64,000 nt of DNA from Candidatus Pseudobacter hemicellulosilyticus (GTDB lineage: Bacteria > Bacteroidota > Bacteroidia > Chitinophagales > Chitinophagaceae), in the NCBI GenBank assembly GCA_029202545.1, contig CP119311.1, positions 3,224,001 through 3,288,000 of the forward strand, read 5' to 3'. Under the pieces are notes generated by a model that saw only the letters and a program-made list of their open reading frames with translations, had not been told where the DNA came from and made no database searches. The translations under genes were made by a program, and so were the position numbers. How positions within the stretch are numbered: position 1 is the stretch's first letter; the number at the start of each line of letters is the position of its first letter. Below, piece by piece: positions 27,095 through 34,791 of this stretch.

Positions 27095-28693
27095 TTAATT
27101 CCAGCCCGGCGTCTGTTTGTAGGCGCCGTTGCTTTTGGAGACCTCATCCGGGTTGATGGGCCAGGCCATATGTTTGGCAGGATCAAAATTCCGGACAGGC
27201 CATACCTGCTGAATGGTATAAGGGGAAGCCGGGTCAGTGTTGGTTGTATGCCTTCTGCCATGCAGTGCAGCCCTGATCTTGTCAAAGTCGCCCCAGCGTT
27301 TCAGGTCTTTCAGGCGATCGGTCCACTCACAGGCCAGCTCTACGCGGCGTTCATGTTTCAGCTGGGCCAGGGTGGGGGAGCTGACAGGGGTCAGTCCTAC
27401 ACGGTTCCTGATCTCATTCAGCGGTCCTTCCGCTTCACCGTTCCGGCCCAGGTGGATCAGCGCTTCGGCTTTGAACAGCAGGATCTCTGCATAGCGGATG
27501 AGCGACAGGTTGAGGGCGGTAGTGGGATAATCGCCACTGGGGTTGATCATATTATTAGTGCCTGCATTCTGGTTCGTCCCATACTTATATGGTTCCATGT
27601 ATTTGTTGATCTGGAAACCGGAAAGGCTGTTGGTGGAAAAGTATTGTCTTTCCACGCCGAAGTAGGTGAACTTGTCGCCGAATTTCAAGATGGTCACTTC
27701 TCTCCGGGGATCGGTGGCTTCATATTCTTCATACAGTTCTTCCGTGGGCTGGAAATAACCCCAGCCATTGTATACGCCCCAGCCGGTATTTTCCAGTACT
27801 ACGCCGGGAAACTCTGAGCCGCCCTGCACGCCAGAGGTTACAGACCAGATATATTCGGAGCTCCAGTTATTGGCAATGCTGAAAACGGCTTCATAGTTTT
27901 TCTTACTGCCGCCGGCATTGCTGATCAGTGCGCGTTTGCCTTCGTTCTTTATTTTATCACAGAGATCAGGGACCAGTCCCCATTTGCTGTTGTCATATTC
28001 CGCCCAGTAAGCATAGGTCTTCACCATATAGGCCCAGGCGGCTGCTTTGTGGGCACGGCCGCGGTCTTCGCTGCCATAGCTTTCAAAGAAGGGCAGCAGC
28101 TCAACGGCTTTTTCCAGGTCGCTGATGACCTTAGCGTAGTTGTCTGTAACGGAGGCCAGCTGCGGGGGAATGCGGGTGCCGTATTCCGTATTCTCCGGAC
28201 CGTCAAAGGGAACGCCCTGGTCTTTATGGCCCCAGGTGGCGGCCAGCCAGAAATGCGCAAAGGCGCGAACAAAATAAGCCTCACCCAGTGTCCGGTTGCG
28301 TACTGCTTCTGTTACGTTGACGGCGTTCTCAATGCCGGTGATGGTCTGGTTGGCTTTGTTGAGCATCCAGTACAGATCGTTCCAGCCGTTCTTCATATAC
28401 CCTTCACGGCCGGTGGGAATGAAATTCTTGATATTCTCGCCATCCGCTTTAGCCCTTCCTACAATGAGGTCGTCACTGGCGTTCTGCACCCAGAACAGGT
28501 CGCGGCCCCAGGTGGACTCATAACGCATCGGGACGTAGAGGGCGGCGGCTGCTTTTTCAAGGTCAACATCGCTTTGCCAGAAGAAAGCGGTGGTGGGTTC
28601 GCCATAAGGCTTTGTGTCTACCCAGTTTTTTGTGCAGCCCGTGCTGAAGATCAGCAGGGCGGCCAGGAATACGATATAGTTATTGCGATACAT
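27095..28693 (-). CDS. SusD/RagB-like lipoprotein of the phosphatase locus
   Basis: A 532-residue lipoprotein with signal 'IVFLAALLIFSTGC' and lipidated cysteine before TKNWVD. 'LAQLKHERRVELACEWTDRLKDLKRWGDF' (about 450-480) and the final 'MAWPINPDEVSKSNGAYKQTPGWN' are the family's C-terminal signatures; an aromatic-rich middle ('TGWGVYNGWGYFQPTEELYEEYE') may form the ligand site. It is the surface partner of the SusC gene that ends 18 bp upstream. The ligand is unknown; the phosphatase gene downstream points to a phosphorylated compound. Confidence 0.93.
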   Translation of the reverse strand: MYRNNYIVFLAALLIFSTGCTKNWVDTKPYGEPTTAFFWQSDVDLEKAAAALYVPMRYESTWGRDLFWVQNASDDLIVGRAKADGENIKNFIPTGREGYMKNGWNDLYWMLNKANQTITGIENAVNVTEAVRNRTLGEAYFVRAFAHFWLAATWGHKDQGVPFDGPENTEYGTRIPPQLASVTDNYAKVISDLEKAVELLPFFESYGSEDRGRAHKAAAWAYMVKTYAYWAEYDNSKWGLVPDLCDKIKNEGKRALISNAGGSKKNYEAVFSIANNWSSEYIWSVTSGVQGGSEFPGVVLENTGWGVYNGWGYFQPTEELYEEYEATDPRREVTILKFGDKFTYFGVERQYFSTNSLSGFQINKYMEPYKYGTNQNAGTNNMINPSGDYPTTALNLSLIRYAEILLFKAEALIHLGRNGEAEGPLNEIRNRVGLTPVSSPTLAQLKHERRVELACEWTDRLKDLKRWGDFDKIRAALHGRRHTTNTDPASPYTIQQVWPVRNFDPAKHMAWPINPDEVSKSNGAYKQTPGWN

Positions 28694-28711
28694 GCTATTG
28701 TCAGTTTATGA

Positions 28712-31700
28712 TCAGAAGTTTAATTTGGCGCCGATGGCTACTACTCTCGATACGGGGAATTGTCCGCCGTCAAACCCGATGCCGCCTACTTCGGGGTCCA
28801 TGCCCGAGTATTTGGTGATGGTGAGCAGGTTATCTGCACTTATATATACCCGCAAACCATTGGTCCATTTGATATGGTTGAAGGTGTAGCCAACCAGGAT
28901 ATTCTTGATCCGCATATAGTTGCCGTTCTCCAGGAACCAGTCGGAAGGCCTTTGGAAATTCTTGTTGGGATCATTGGCGCGGATCAGCGGAATAGTGGAA
29001 TTGGGGTTTTCGGGCGACCAGGCGTCCAGGATCTTGTTCCAGCGGTTATAACCCTGCTCTGCACCGTTGAGGGTGGTTTGCTTGAAGGCGTGGAAAAGTT
29101 TTACACCGCTGACGCCCTGCAGGAAGATGCTCAGGTCAAAATTCTTCCAGGTCAGGTTGGCGGTAAAGCCATAGGTCAGGTCGGGGAAAGCGCTGCCCAT
29201 GAATACGCGATCGTCATCATCAATATTGCCATCACCGTCTGCATCCACAAATTTCAGGTCGCCCGCATGTGCATCAGGCTGGATGCGGCTGCCGTTCTTA
29301 CCGGTATAGGCCTGCGCTTCCTGGTCTGTCTGGAAGATCCCGTCCGTCTGGATCAGCCAGAAGCTATAGATGGGCTGACCAACCACAGAGCGATAGGGGG
29401 ACATGACACCTCTCCAGGTAGCGCCATCAGTCCAGGCGGATTTCGGGTTATCGTCAATGTAATGGACTTTATTCTTCAGGGTGGCGATGTTGGCGCCCAC
29501 CTGGTAAGATACTTCGCCGATACGATCACTCCAGGTGGCGGATAATTCCAGCCCTGTGTTCCGGATCTCGCCCTGGTTGATGTAAGGCGGGTTATAGCCG
29601 AAAGTAGCAGTCCATTCGTTGTCCTGTTGTTTGATCAGGTTGAACGTGCGCTTCTTAAAATAATCAGCGGTGAAGTTCAGCTTATTGTTGAGTACAGTAA
29701 CATCCAGGCCGATATCAGTTTGTTCAGAAGACTCCCAGGCCAGGTCGGGATTATGCCTGGAGTCAATATAGAGGGCTGGGGTGTTGGGGCCTCCTTCACC
29801 TACCTGGTAGGTATGGTTGGAAGCCAGCTTGGGATAGGCATAGTTCACGCCGATAGAGCCCAGGTTGCCGATGCGGCCCCAGCTGGCGCGTACTTTCAGC
29901 AGGTTGATGCTTTGTACATCAAAGAAGGGTTCCGAGCTGAGTTTCCAGGCGGCGGTAACGCCGGGAAAGCCCTGGCCGCGGGTGCTGGAAGCCAGTCTGC
30001 CGGCCATATCATAGCGGTAGCTGCCGGTCAGGAAATAGCGGTCGGCCCAGCTATAGGAAAGGCGGCCTACATAAGAGGCGCTCCTGTCTTTCCATTGGTT
30101 ATCGGAAGCCTTGTCCTGGTCAAAAATGCCGGCATTCACAAAGAACTGCGCCCAGTCGGATTCATTTTCAAAGCTGCGGGCAGTGGCGCTGAAAGAGCGG
30201 GAGCTGCTTTCCTGGCCAGTCATAGAGGCCATGGCCGAAATATTGTGACGGCCCAGCACCTTGTTATAGTTCAGGGTATTTTCCCAGAACCATTGATAGT
30301 ATTTGCTGCTGGAATAGCTCAGGGTATTCATGGTGTTCGGCTTACCGGGCTCTGTGCGTTTGGGCTCAAAATTTTTGTACAGGCCGTTGTTGGTGCGGTA
30401 AGAGAAACGGGAAATAAAACTGAGACCGGGCAGCAGCTGCGAGATGGTTATTTCAGATACAGATTGGATATCGCCCGTTTTATTATAAGGGTTGTTGCGC
30501 AGCAGGGTGGCCAGCGGGTTGATGGCATCGCCGTGGATACCGAGGTAGTCGGAATCCCTTGGCCCTGTGCCGCCAAATGTACCGTCATCATAATAAGGGG
30601 TGGCGGAGCGGGGCATATAGATAGCGGACAGGATGGTACCGCTATAACCGCTGGAGGTTTCTGTTCCGCGGTTGTCATTGTTGTTCCAGAACAGCTCCTG
30701 GCGCAATTTAACGTGATCGTTCAGTTTATAATGTGCGTTAAAGCGGAGGGACAGGTTTTTGGCGTAGGTGTTCACCAGCGTACCTTCTTCTTCTTCATAG
30801 CGTGCCTGGAGCAGGGTAGAAAATTTATCGGTCCCTGCGTTCAGGGATACGGTATGGCGCTGGATCATGCCGGTGCGGAAGATCTGGTCCATCCAGTCGG
30901 TCCGGGTCACCTGTGCATAAGGGTTGAGGCTGGCGTCCCATCCGCTTTGCAATTGCATGCCGGCATTGGTGCGGGCCAGGTTGGCTACTTTGGCCTCGTC
31001 TTCGGCAGTGAGTGATTGCGGCAGTCGCCAGGCTGTTTTGGCGCCTACAAAACCCTCATAGGTAACACCGGGATTGCCTTTGGCGGCCTGGCGCGTAGTG
31101 ACCAGGATAACACCGGCAGCACCGGTGAAAGCTCCGTAGATAGCTGCAGAAGCGGCATCTTTCAATATAACGATAGATTCAACATCCGAGGGGTTGAAAG
31201 GCGCATTGGGTACTCCATCCACTACAAACAATACGTTTTCAGAAGAGCGGGAACCCGTACCACGGATGGTGATAGTGGGGGAGCTGTTGGGGTGGCCGCC
31301 ATTGCTGATGGCTGTAACGCCGGCTACTTTACCCTGTATCATACCTGCCACGTTCAGTACGGGCCGGTTCTTGATCTGCTGCATATCGGGAACAGTGGAT
31401 ACCGCTGCGGACAGATCGCTCTTTTTCATAGCGCCATACCCAACTACTACTATCTGGCTGCCTTCTGTGGCCAGCACGGACAGGCGGATATTGACGTTTG
31501 TGCCGGCGCCTACAGTGGCAGTGGCCTCTTTATAACCGATCATGGAAAATACCAGCACATCACCGGGGTTGGCGTCAATGCTGAATTCACCGGCGCCATT
31601 GGTGGAAGTGCCTTTTGTGGTGCCGCGCACCATGACGGAAACGCCGGTCAGCGGCTGGTCCTGTTCATCGGCTACCAGGCCTTTGATGGTCTTGTATAAA

Positions 31701-32101
31701 GTGAGCATGCCGGGTTCTTCCATCCTTTCCTTTTTCTTCAGCACCACCGTGCTGCCTACAATGGAGTAGGTGAGCGGCTGGTGGCGGAAGCAGCTGTCCA
31801 GCACAGCTTCCAGCGAGGCGTTCCGCATGTTGATGGTCACTTTTTCCGTATCGCGGAGCCATTGCTCATCAAAAAAGAACGCAGTACCAGTCTGCTTTCG
31901 GATGGTTTTAAAGATCCGTTGAAGATCAGCGTCTTTTTCAGATATGGTGATCTTCTGGGCGGTAACGTTGGCGCTGACCTGCATACAGGCGGCCAGCAGC
32001 AACAGGGCTGTAAATTTTACCATTAACTGAATTTGAGTTACAGGGGGCTTGTTGAAGATCAAAAAGCTCCTGCAAGTACTTTTTTGCATACTTTTGTTCA
32101 T
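28712..32101 (-). CDS. SusC-like transporter with STN domain, transducing to ECF sigma
   Basis: About 1129 residues from ATG ending at 32101 (MNKSMQKSTCRSFL...); ATG at 32089 (MQKST) is also possible, and the frame from 32188 crosses the leader hairpin. After the signal ('LMVKFTALLLLAACMQVSANVTAQ') comes a secretin/TonB short N-terminal (STN) domain ('ITISEKDADLQRIFKTIRKQTGTAFF'), then a carboxypeptidase-like domain ('IKGLVADEQDQPLTGVSVMVRG'), the plug ('LKDAASAAIYGAFTGAAGVILVTT') and barrel. STN domains touch the FecR anti-sigma protein in the periplasm, so this receptor can report its loaded state to the FecR/sigma pair encoded directly upstream. SusD follows after 18 bp. Confidence 0.94.
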   Translation of the reverse strand: MNKSMQKSTCRSFLIFNKPPVTQIQLMVKFTALLLLAACMQVSANVTAQKITISEKDADLQRIFKTIRKQTGTAFFFDEQWLRDTEKVTINMRNASLEAVLDSCFRHQPLTYSIVGSTVVLKKKERMEEPGMLTLYKTIKGLVADEQDQPLTGVSVMVRGTTKGTSTNGAGEFSIDANPGDVLVFSMIGYKEATATVGAGTNVNIRLSVLATEGSQIVVVGYGAMKKSDLSAAVSTVPDMQQIKNRPVLNVAGMIQGKVAGVTAISNGGHPNSSPTITIRGTGSRSSENVLFVVDGVPNAPFNPSDVESIVILKDAASAAIYGAFTGAAGVILVTTRQAAKGNPGVTYEGFVGAKTAWRLPQSLTAEDEAKVANLARTNAGMQLQSGWDASLNPYAQVTRTDWMDQIFRTGMIQRHTVSLNAGTDKFSTLLQARYEEEEGTLVNTYAKNLSLRFNAHYKLNDHVKLRQELFWNNNDNRGTETSSGYSGTILSAIYMPRSATPYYDDGTFGGTGPRDSDYLGIHGDAINPLATLLRNNPYNKTGDIQSVSEITISQLLPGLSFISRFSYRTNNGLYKNFEPKRTEPGKPNTMNTLSYSSSKYYQWFWENTLNYNKVLGRHNISAMASMTGQESSSRSFSATARSFENESDWAQFFVNAGIFDQDKASDNQWKDRSASYVGRLSYSWADRYFLTGSYRYDMAGRLASSTRGQGFPGVTAAWKLSSEPFFDVQSINLLKVRASWGRIGNLGSIGVNYAYPKLASNHTYQVGEGGPNTPALYIDSRHNPDLAWESSEQTDIGLDVTVLNNKLNFTADYFKKRTFNLIKQQDNEWTATFGYNPPYINQGEIRNTGLELSATWSDRIGEVSYQVGANIATLKNKVHYIDDNPKSAWTDGATWRGVMSPYRSVVGQPIYSFWLIQTDGIFQTDQEAQAYTGKNGSRIQPDAHAGDLKFVDADGDGNIDDDDRVFMGSAFPDLTYGFTANLTWKNFDLSIFLQGVSGVKLFHAFKQTTLNGAEQGYNRWNKILDAWSPENPNSTIPLIRANDPNKNFQRPSDWFLENGNYMRIKNILVGYTFNHIKWTNGLRVYISADNLLTITKYSGMDPEVGGIGFDGGQFPVSRVVAIGAKLNF

Positions 32102-32164
32102 GTTTGGAGTGAAAAAACAGGTTGCGTTCTGGTAACAGGTAACTGAAATTTCGCTTCCGGGCAT

Positions 32165-32200
32165 AAGCCGCCTGACCGTCGAAAGCAAGGCGGTTTTTTT
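32165..32200 (+). terminator. Plus-strand (antisense-facing) terminator in the susC leader
   Basis: AAGCCGCCT (32165-32173) pairs with AGGCGGTTT (32188-32196, one G-U), followed by a run of T to 32200. It points against the surrounding minus-strand operon, lying between the FecR gene and susC, 63-66 nt before the susC start codon. On the sense strand it is a hairpin preceded by an A-run. It would stop an antisense transcript coming from the susC 5' end. A TACTTTTG (-7-like) motif lies on the plus strand at 32089-32096, but without a TTG 19 nt upstream. Confidence 0.7.
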
Positions 32201-32232
32201 ATTTCAGCTACCTCATATTTTTACGCTGCCGT

Positions 32233-33441
32233 TTAAGGCAGTACAGTGATCTTTTTTCCTTCTACTTTGAAATGGACATCGCTTTCTTCGAGTATGGTCA
32301 GCACTTCCGCGCCATTGCTGGTGCGGGCTATTTCTCCGCCAAACTGCCTGTCGGGGATGGCTCCGGCATAGGCTATCTCTACATCGTACCAGCGCGCTAT
32401 CTGTCGCATGACGGTGGGCAGGTCTGCCTTATGGAAAGAGAAATAGCCGTTCTTCCAGGCCACTACAGCGTCCATATCCACTTCCCGCGTAACCTGCAGG
32501 CCGGAGTGGCTGTGCAGGCGGGCCTGCTCGCCAGGGAATAATATTTTTGACTGGCCTGCTTCCCCGCTGATCTTCACCCTGCCTTCCAGCAGGCTGGTGC
32601 GTACGGTGTTTTCATCTTCATAGGCATTGATATTGAAGTGCGTGCCCAGCACCAGTACTTCACCGGAGCGGCCGGGCGCCGCATTGAATTGTACTATGAA
32701 GGGCGCTTCTTTTTGCTGGGTCACTTCAAAATAGACTTCCCCGGTAATTTCTACTCTTCTTTCGTTGGCGCTGAATGCCGTGGGAAAACGGATGGAAGAG
32801 GCTGCATTCAGCCATACTTTAGTGCCATCCGCCAGGGCCAGCCGGTATTGTTTTCCCCTTGCCGTGGTCAGTGTGTTCAGGAGCTGCGACTGACCCGCCT
32901 TTCCGCCGGCCTGGTAGCTGAGTGCGCCGTCTTTATTCAGTACCTGCGTTTGCCCCTGCACGGTAATAATTCCGTCGGCCGCGCTGTCCAGCACAATAAC
33001 ACTATTGTCCGAGAGAGTCAGGGTAGCGCCATCTGCGCCAGGCTTCAACGCATGTTCTGCCGGTTGGGACATGACGATGATCCTGTCTCCGGCGGGTTGG
33101 CTATGGCGTTGCTGCACCAGGAAATAAGTGGCGGCGCCGGCGGCCAGCAGCAGGACTGCGGCATATTTCAGCCAGGGCCGCTGTTTTTTGCGAAGGGGAA
33201 CAACCGGCGCAGCTGTAATGCCGGCCCTGCTCATAAAATGGCTGAGCTTGTCTTTGGCCAGTGATCCGGTGGACTGATGGCCTGCTTTTTCCCATTGTTC
33301 CAGCAGGGCGGCCGCCAGCATGTCCTCATGGGCTGCGGACCTGGTCATCTCCAGTAAGGAATCCAGTTCACTTGCTGTGATGCTGTTGGAGAAATATCGG
33401 TCAACCAGGTAATCCCAGGTTTCTTTGTTCCAGTTTTGCAT
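32233..33441 (-). CDS. FecR-family anti-sigma factor
   Basis: A 402-residue inner-membrane protein: a cytoplasmic N-terminal sigma-binding part (about 1-80), one membrane helix ('WLKYAAVLLLAAGAATYFLV', about 87-106), then a periplasmic FecR domain ('TARGKQYRLALADGTKVWLNAASSIRFPTAF', 'VEITGEVYFEV') and a C-terminal DUF4974-like domain ('AWKNGYFSFHKADLPTVMRQIARWYDVEIAY') that contacts the STN domain of SusC. It holds or activates the ECF sigma factor encoded 62 bp upstream depending on the state of the receptor. Confidence 0.95.
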   Translation of the reverse strand: MQNWNKETWDYLVDRYFSNSITASELDSLLEMTRSAAHEDMLAAALLEQWEKAGHQSTGSLAKDKLSHFMSRAGITAAPVVPLRKKQRPWLKYAAVLLLAAGAATYFLVQQRHSQPAGDRIIVMSQPAEHALKPGADGATLTLSDNSVIVLDSAADGIITVQGQTQVLNKDGALSYQAGGKAGQSQLLNTLTTARGKQYRLALADGTKVWLNAASSIRFPTAFSANERRVEITGEVYFEVTQQKEAPFIVQFNAAPGRSGEVLVLGTHFNINAYEDENTVRTSLLEGRVKISGEAGQSKILFPGEQARLHSHSGLQVTREVDMDAVVAWKNGYFSFHKADLPTVMRQIARWYDVEIAYAGAIPDRQFGGEIARTSNGAEVLTILEESDVHFKVEGKKITVLP

Positions 33442-33503
33442 GATAGTAGGCGCTTCCGGATGGTTTTGTTCACACTATATGACGGGTGGTGGAAGACCAA
33501 TAA

Positions 33504-34106
33504 CTATTGGTTCGCAAAAAATAATAAGCCGGTAATAATGAGGAGGGTGGTAAGGTCGAGTGATTTGGCCAGGTAGCTCCTGACAGATCGCTGGGCCTGC
33601 ACCAGCTGGTTATTGACCGAGCTGCGGGAAATATGCAGTTTGCTGGCTATCTGATCATGCGAGAGCATTTCTTCGCGACTGAGGTGATAAATCTTTTTCC
33701 GCTGGGGTGGCAACAGTCCGATGGCTTCCCGCAGTTTTTCTTCAAATTCCCGGGTCAGCAGGGGCTGGTCCGCCTGGTAGGAGTCTGCTGCCTGGATCTG
33801 CTCCCAGAGCATATCCCCGAGCTGTTGGTCGCCCGCGGCCGACCGGAGAAAATCAATGCCCTTATTGCGGGCAATGCGGAACAGGTAGGCTTCGGGGTTT
33901 TGAATAGCACCGAGGTGATCCCGGCCTGTCCAGAGCTTCATGAATACATCCATGGCCAGCTCTTCCGCAACAGTATCTGATTTGATGAGCTGGGAGATAT
34001 ACAGGAAAAGGCGTTCATAAAATATTTCGAACAGCTGCTCCATGGCAACCGTATTACCTTTTGCAAGCTCCTGGAAGATCAATGTATCTGGAAATGGCTT
34101 GGGCAT
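33504..34106 (-). CDS. ECF-type RNA polymerase sigma factor
   Basis: A 200-residue sigma-70 family protein of the ECF group. Region 2 ('LFEIFYERLFLYISQLIKSDTVAEELAMDVFMKLW', about 23-58) binds core polymerase and the -10 element; region 4 ('LPPQRKKIYHLSREEMLSHDQIASKLHISRSSVNNQLV', about 135-172) holds the helix-turn-helix for the -35. The C-terminal tail ends in a hydrophobic stretch ('LTTLLIITGLLFFANQ') that may touch the membrane near FecR. First gene of the sigma/FecR/SusC/SusD/phosphatase operon. Confidence 0.95.
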   Translation of the reverse strand: MPKPFPDTLIFQELAKGNTVAMEQLFEIFYERLFLYISQLIKSDTVAEELAMDVFMKLWTGRDHLGAIQNPEAYLFRIARNKGIDFLRSAAGDQQLGDMLWEQIQAADSYQADQPLLTREFEEKLREAIGLLPPQRKKIYHLSREEMLSHDQIASKLHISRSSVNNQLVQAQRSVRSYLAKSLDLTTLLIITGLLFFANQ

Positions 34107-34195
34107 CGGTCTGGAAATAATGCCTGCAAGGTATAAAGGATGCCCAAGCCATTTACGATAGTTTGGAAAGAAAACAATAAGTTAATCCGGGTCAG

Positions 34196-34540
34196 CTATC
34201 GCTTGTTCACTATATAAGTGGTCATCTTTTTCAGCTTTTCTCCCTGCAGCTCGTAGATATCACAGTAATGCCGTTCCTTTTCTTCCCCGTTTTCTTTCAT
34301 GGTGACAATACCATCACAAACGCCGGTATTGCCTTCTACCACTAAGTGATCTTTGGTAGCGCTGAGCATTTCCATATCTCCGCTTGCAGCAAACATTTTT
34401 TTCAGCTCCTCTTTACCTTTTACGGTCATATCGCCAACCATAATCCATTCAAAATCATCAGTAACAATATTGATGAGCCCTTCGGTATCGTTATTGTCAA
34501 AGAGGGCGATGATCTGCCGGATAATTTGTTTTGCTTCCAT
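34196..34540 (-). CDS. SnoaL/NTF2-like domain protein
   Basis: A 114-residue protein from ATG ending at 34540 (MEAKQIIRQIIALFDNNDTEG). 'FDNNDTEGLINIVTDDFEWIMVGDMTVKGKEELKKMF' and the antiparallel strands that follow are typical of the SnoaL/NTF2-like cone fold, which includes isomerases, cyclases and proteins of unknown function. A start at 34579 would put a perfect palindrome inside the coding region, so the shorter form is preferred. It is a single gene, convergent with none and divergent from the TonB receptor at 34792. Substrate unknown. Confidence 0.75.
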   Translation of the reverse strand: MEAKQIIRQIIALFDNNDTEGLINIVTDDFEWIMVGDMTVKGKEELKKMFAASGDMEMLSATKDHLVVEGNTGVCDGIVTMKENGEEKERHYCDIYELQGEKLKKMTTYIVNKR

Positions 34541-34541
34541 A

Positions 34542-34564
34542 AATGAATGTTTGTGACATTCATT
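34542..34564. promoter_or_regulatory. Perfect palindromic operator before the SnoaL-like gene
   Basis: AATGAATGT, a TTGTG spacer, and ACATTCATT form a perfect 9-bp inverted repeat starting one base before the SnoaL-like start codon. TGAATG/CATTCA half-sites of this spacing are typical for dimeric TetR-like repressors. No repressor gene is adjacent. A protein bound here would block the gene's translation start region and possibly the divergent promoter. Confidence 0.65.
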
Positions 34565-34606
34565 AAAAAATAATGCCATGGCTTACTGGCGCTGGAAACT
34601 GCGCTT

Positions 34607-34632
34607 AAAGGGCCGTTGGTAGCCCTTTTTTT
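34607..34632 (+). terminator. Intrinsic terminator or attenuator in the TonB receptor leader
   Basis: AAAGGGC (34607-34613) pairs with GCCCTTT (34622-34628) over an 8-nt loop and runs into seven T (34626-34632). No plus-strand gene lies before it; the next is the TonB receptor at 34792. It could stop read-through or antisense transcripts of the SnoaL-like gene, or act as an attenuator if the receptor's promoter is upstream. Confidence 0.65.
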
Positions 34633-34791
34633 CCAATTTCGTTATTTATACTTCCAAATTGGGTATACAAAGGATTTTGTCCGTTCTACTTTCGCAGGGC
34701 ATTTAAAAACCCAATTATCAATACACCTAACCCTTGTTGAAAGCAAACCGCTGTCAGGCCGTTTTCAGCACTGGTTTTGTGCAGACTGGCT

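Noticed and set aside
34661..34690. Promoter for the TonB receptor (TTG ... TACTTTCG)
   Set aside because: The spacer is 25 nt and the -7 has a mismatch; too weak to report as a feature.
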